Source of the DNA: Anaerolineales bacterium UBA877 | GTDB taxonomy: Bacteria; Chloroflexota; Anaerolineae; Anaerolineales; Villigracilaceae | Direction of reading: 5' to 3' | Assembly: GCA_002294405.1 (NCBI GenBank) | Contig: DBFP01000013.1 | Location: forward strand, 1-5,057 | DNA: 5,057 bases | In this document: piece by piece, positions 4,853 to 5,057 of the stretch | Layout of the letters: each line of letters begins with the position of its first letter | Numbering within the stretch: position 1 is the first letter of the stretch | Made by a program: the position numbers and the translations under genes | Notes under the pieces: model-generated | The model's input: the letters and a program-made list of their open reading frames with translations, nothing else | Told to the model about the DNA's origin: nothing | The model's database searches: none

Positions 4853-5057
4853 ATGGATTGGCAACCGATACAAAAACCGGCTGGAATAGCCGAAGGACGG
4901 CTATTAGAAGGTATCCTGTCGGGGCATTTCTCCATTAACAGTAATTTACCAGGTGAACGTGAACTCGCCGAACAGATCGGTGTGACCCGTCCGACCCTGC
5001 GGGAGGCTCTCCAGCGCCTGGCCCGGGATGGGTGGCTGGACATCCAGCATGGGAAGC
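4853..5057 (+). CDS. fadR: FadR-like GntR-family transcription regulator, N-terminal part only
   Basis: The 68 complete codons to the window edge encode a winged helix-turn-helix DNA-binding domain. ATG 4853 is preceded by TAAGGAG with 5 nt spacing. The stretch [20 protein letters not shown] (34-53) followed by [15 protein letters not shown] (54-68) is close to the E. coli FadR domain, including the QHGK wing, rather than to GntR proteins in general. Residues matching the FadR DNA contacts are R36, T45, R46, T48, R50, H66 and G67; P47 replaces a threonine. FadR in E. coli binds long-chain acyl-CoA through a C-terminal domain to control fatty-acid breakdown and synthesis. That domain lies outside the window, so ligand is inference. 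The gene is divergent from the sugar importer, 674 bp away, and carries its own predicted operator. The symbol denotes FadR-type similarity rather than proven orthology. Confidence 0.85.
   Translation, partial: MDWQPIQKPAGIAEGRLLEGILSGHFSINSNLPGERELAEQIGVTRPTLREALQRLARDGWLDIQHGK

Noticed and set aside
1..5057. CRISPR array, insertion sequence, tRNA or rRNA
   Set aside because: No regularly spaced repeats, transposase motifs, terminal inverted repeats, or tRNA/rRNA signatures were seen; the Cas4-like motifs of the nuclease alone do not indicate CRISPR.

Overview
The window carries a carbohydrate ABC importer operon on the minus strand (solute-binding lipoprotein, MalF-type permease, MalG-type permease). 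It is followed downstream by the start of a RecB/Cas4-like PD-(D/E)XK nuclease gene, and it is divergent from the 5' end of a FadR-like GntR regulator. The lipoprotein signal peptide with a short SAC lipobox, the mid-range GC with an AT-rich spacer, and the style of the importer proteins would suit an environmental bacterium such as an Anaerolineae-type Chloroflexota. That is an impression from protein style; no rRNA or marker gene is present to fix the taxon.

Layout, left to right. 1-713 (minus): N-terminal 237 codons of a PD-(D/E)XK nuclease, cut by the window edge. 714-797: gap with a perfect 10-bp hairpin that probably ends the ABC operon, and a lone TATAAT. 798-1622 and 1619-2695 (minus): the two permeases, overlapping by ATGA. 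2696-2879: gap with a perfect 13-bp hairpin lacking a U-tract. 2880-4178 (minus): GtsA-like sugar-binding lipoprotein. 4179-4852: a 674-base AT-rich regulatory region. 4853-5057 (plus): first 68 codons of the FadR-like regulator.

The 674-base region is the most interesting part. On the minus strand it has a near-consensus promoter (TTGACA, 17 bp, CATAAT). The predicted start lies about 490 nt before the binding-protein gene. About 195 nt into that leader is an intrinsic terminator with a TTTTTCTTTTT tail. Its 5' arm can instead pair over 9 Watson-Crick base pairs with an upstream segment that is otherwise locked in a 12-bp stem-loop. This is the logic of a transcription attenuator or riboswitch-like leader; an independent small RNA or small-protein unit is the alternative. 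Further down the leader are two 14-bp direct repeats flanking a perfect palindrome, and a perfect anti-Shine-Dalgarno complement with no well-placed start. On the plus strand, a good sigma70-type promoter for the regulator gene has an E. coli-type FadR operator (TGGTC-A-GACCA) over its predicted start site, implying autorepression.

Functionally, the lipoprotein would capture a sugar and deliver it to the heterodimeric permease. No ATPase gene is present, so a shared ATPase elsewhere in the genome is presumed. The regulator is predicted to sense acyl-CoA by analogy with FadR, but nothing seen links it directly to the sugar operon apart from divergence.
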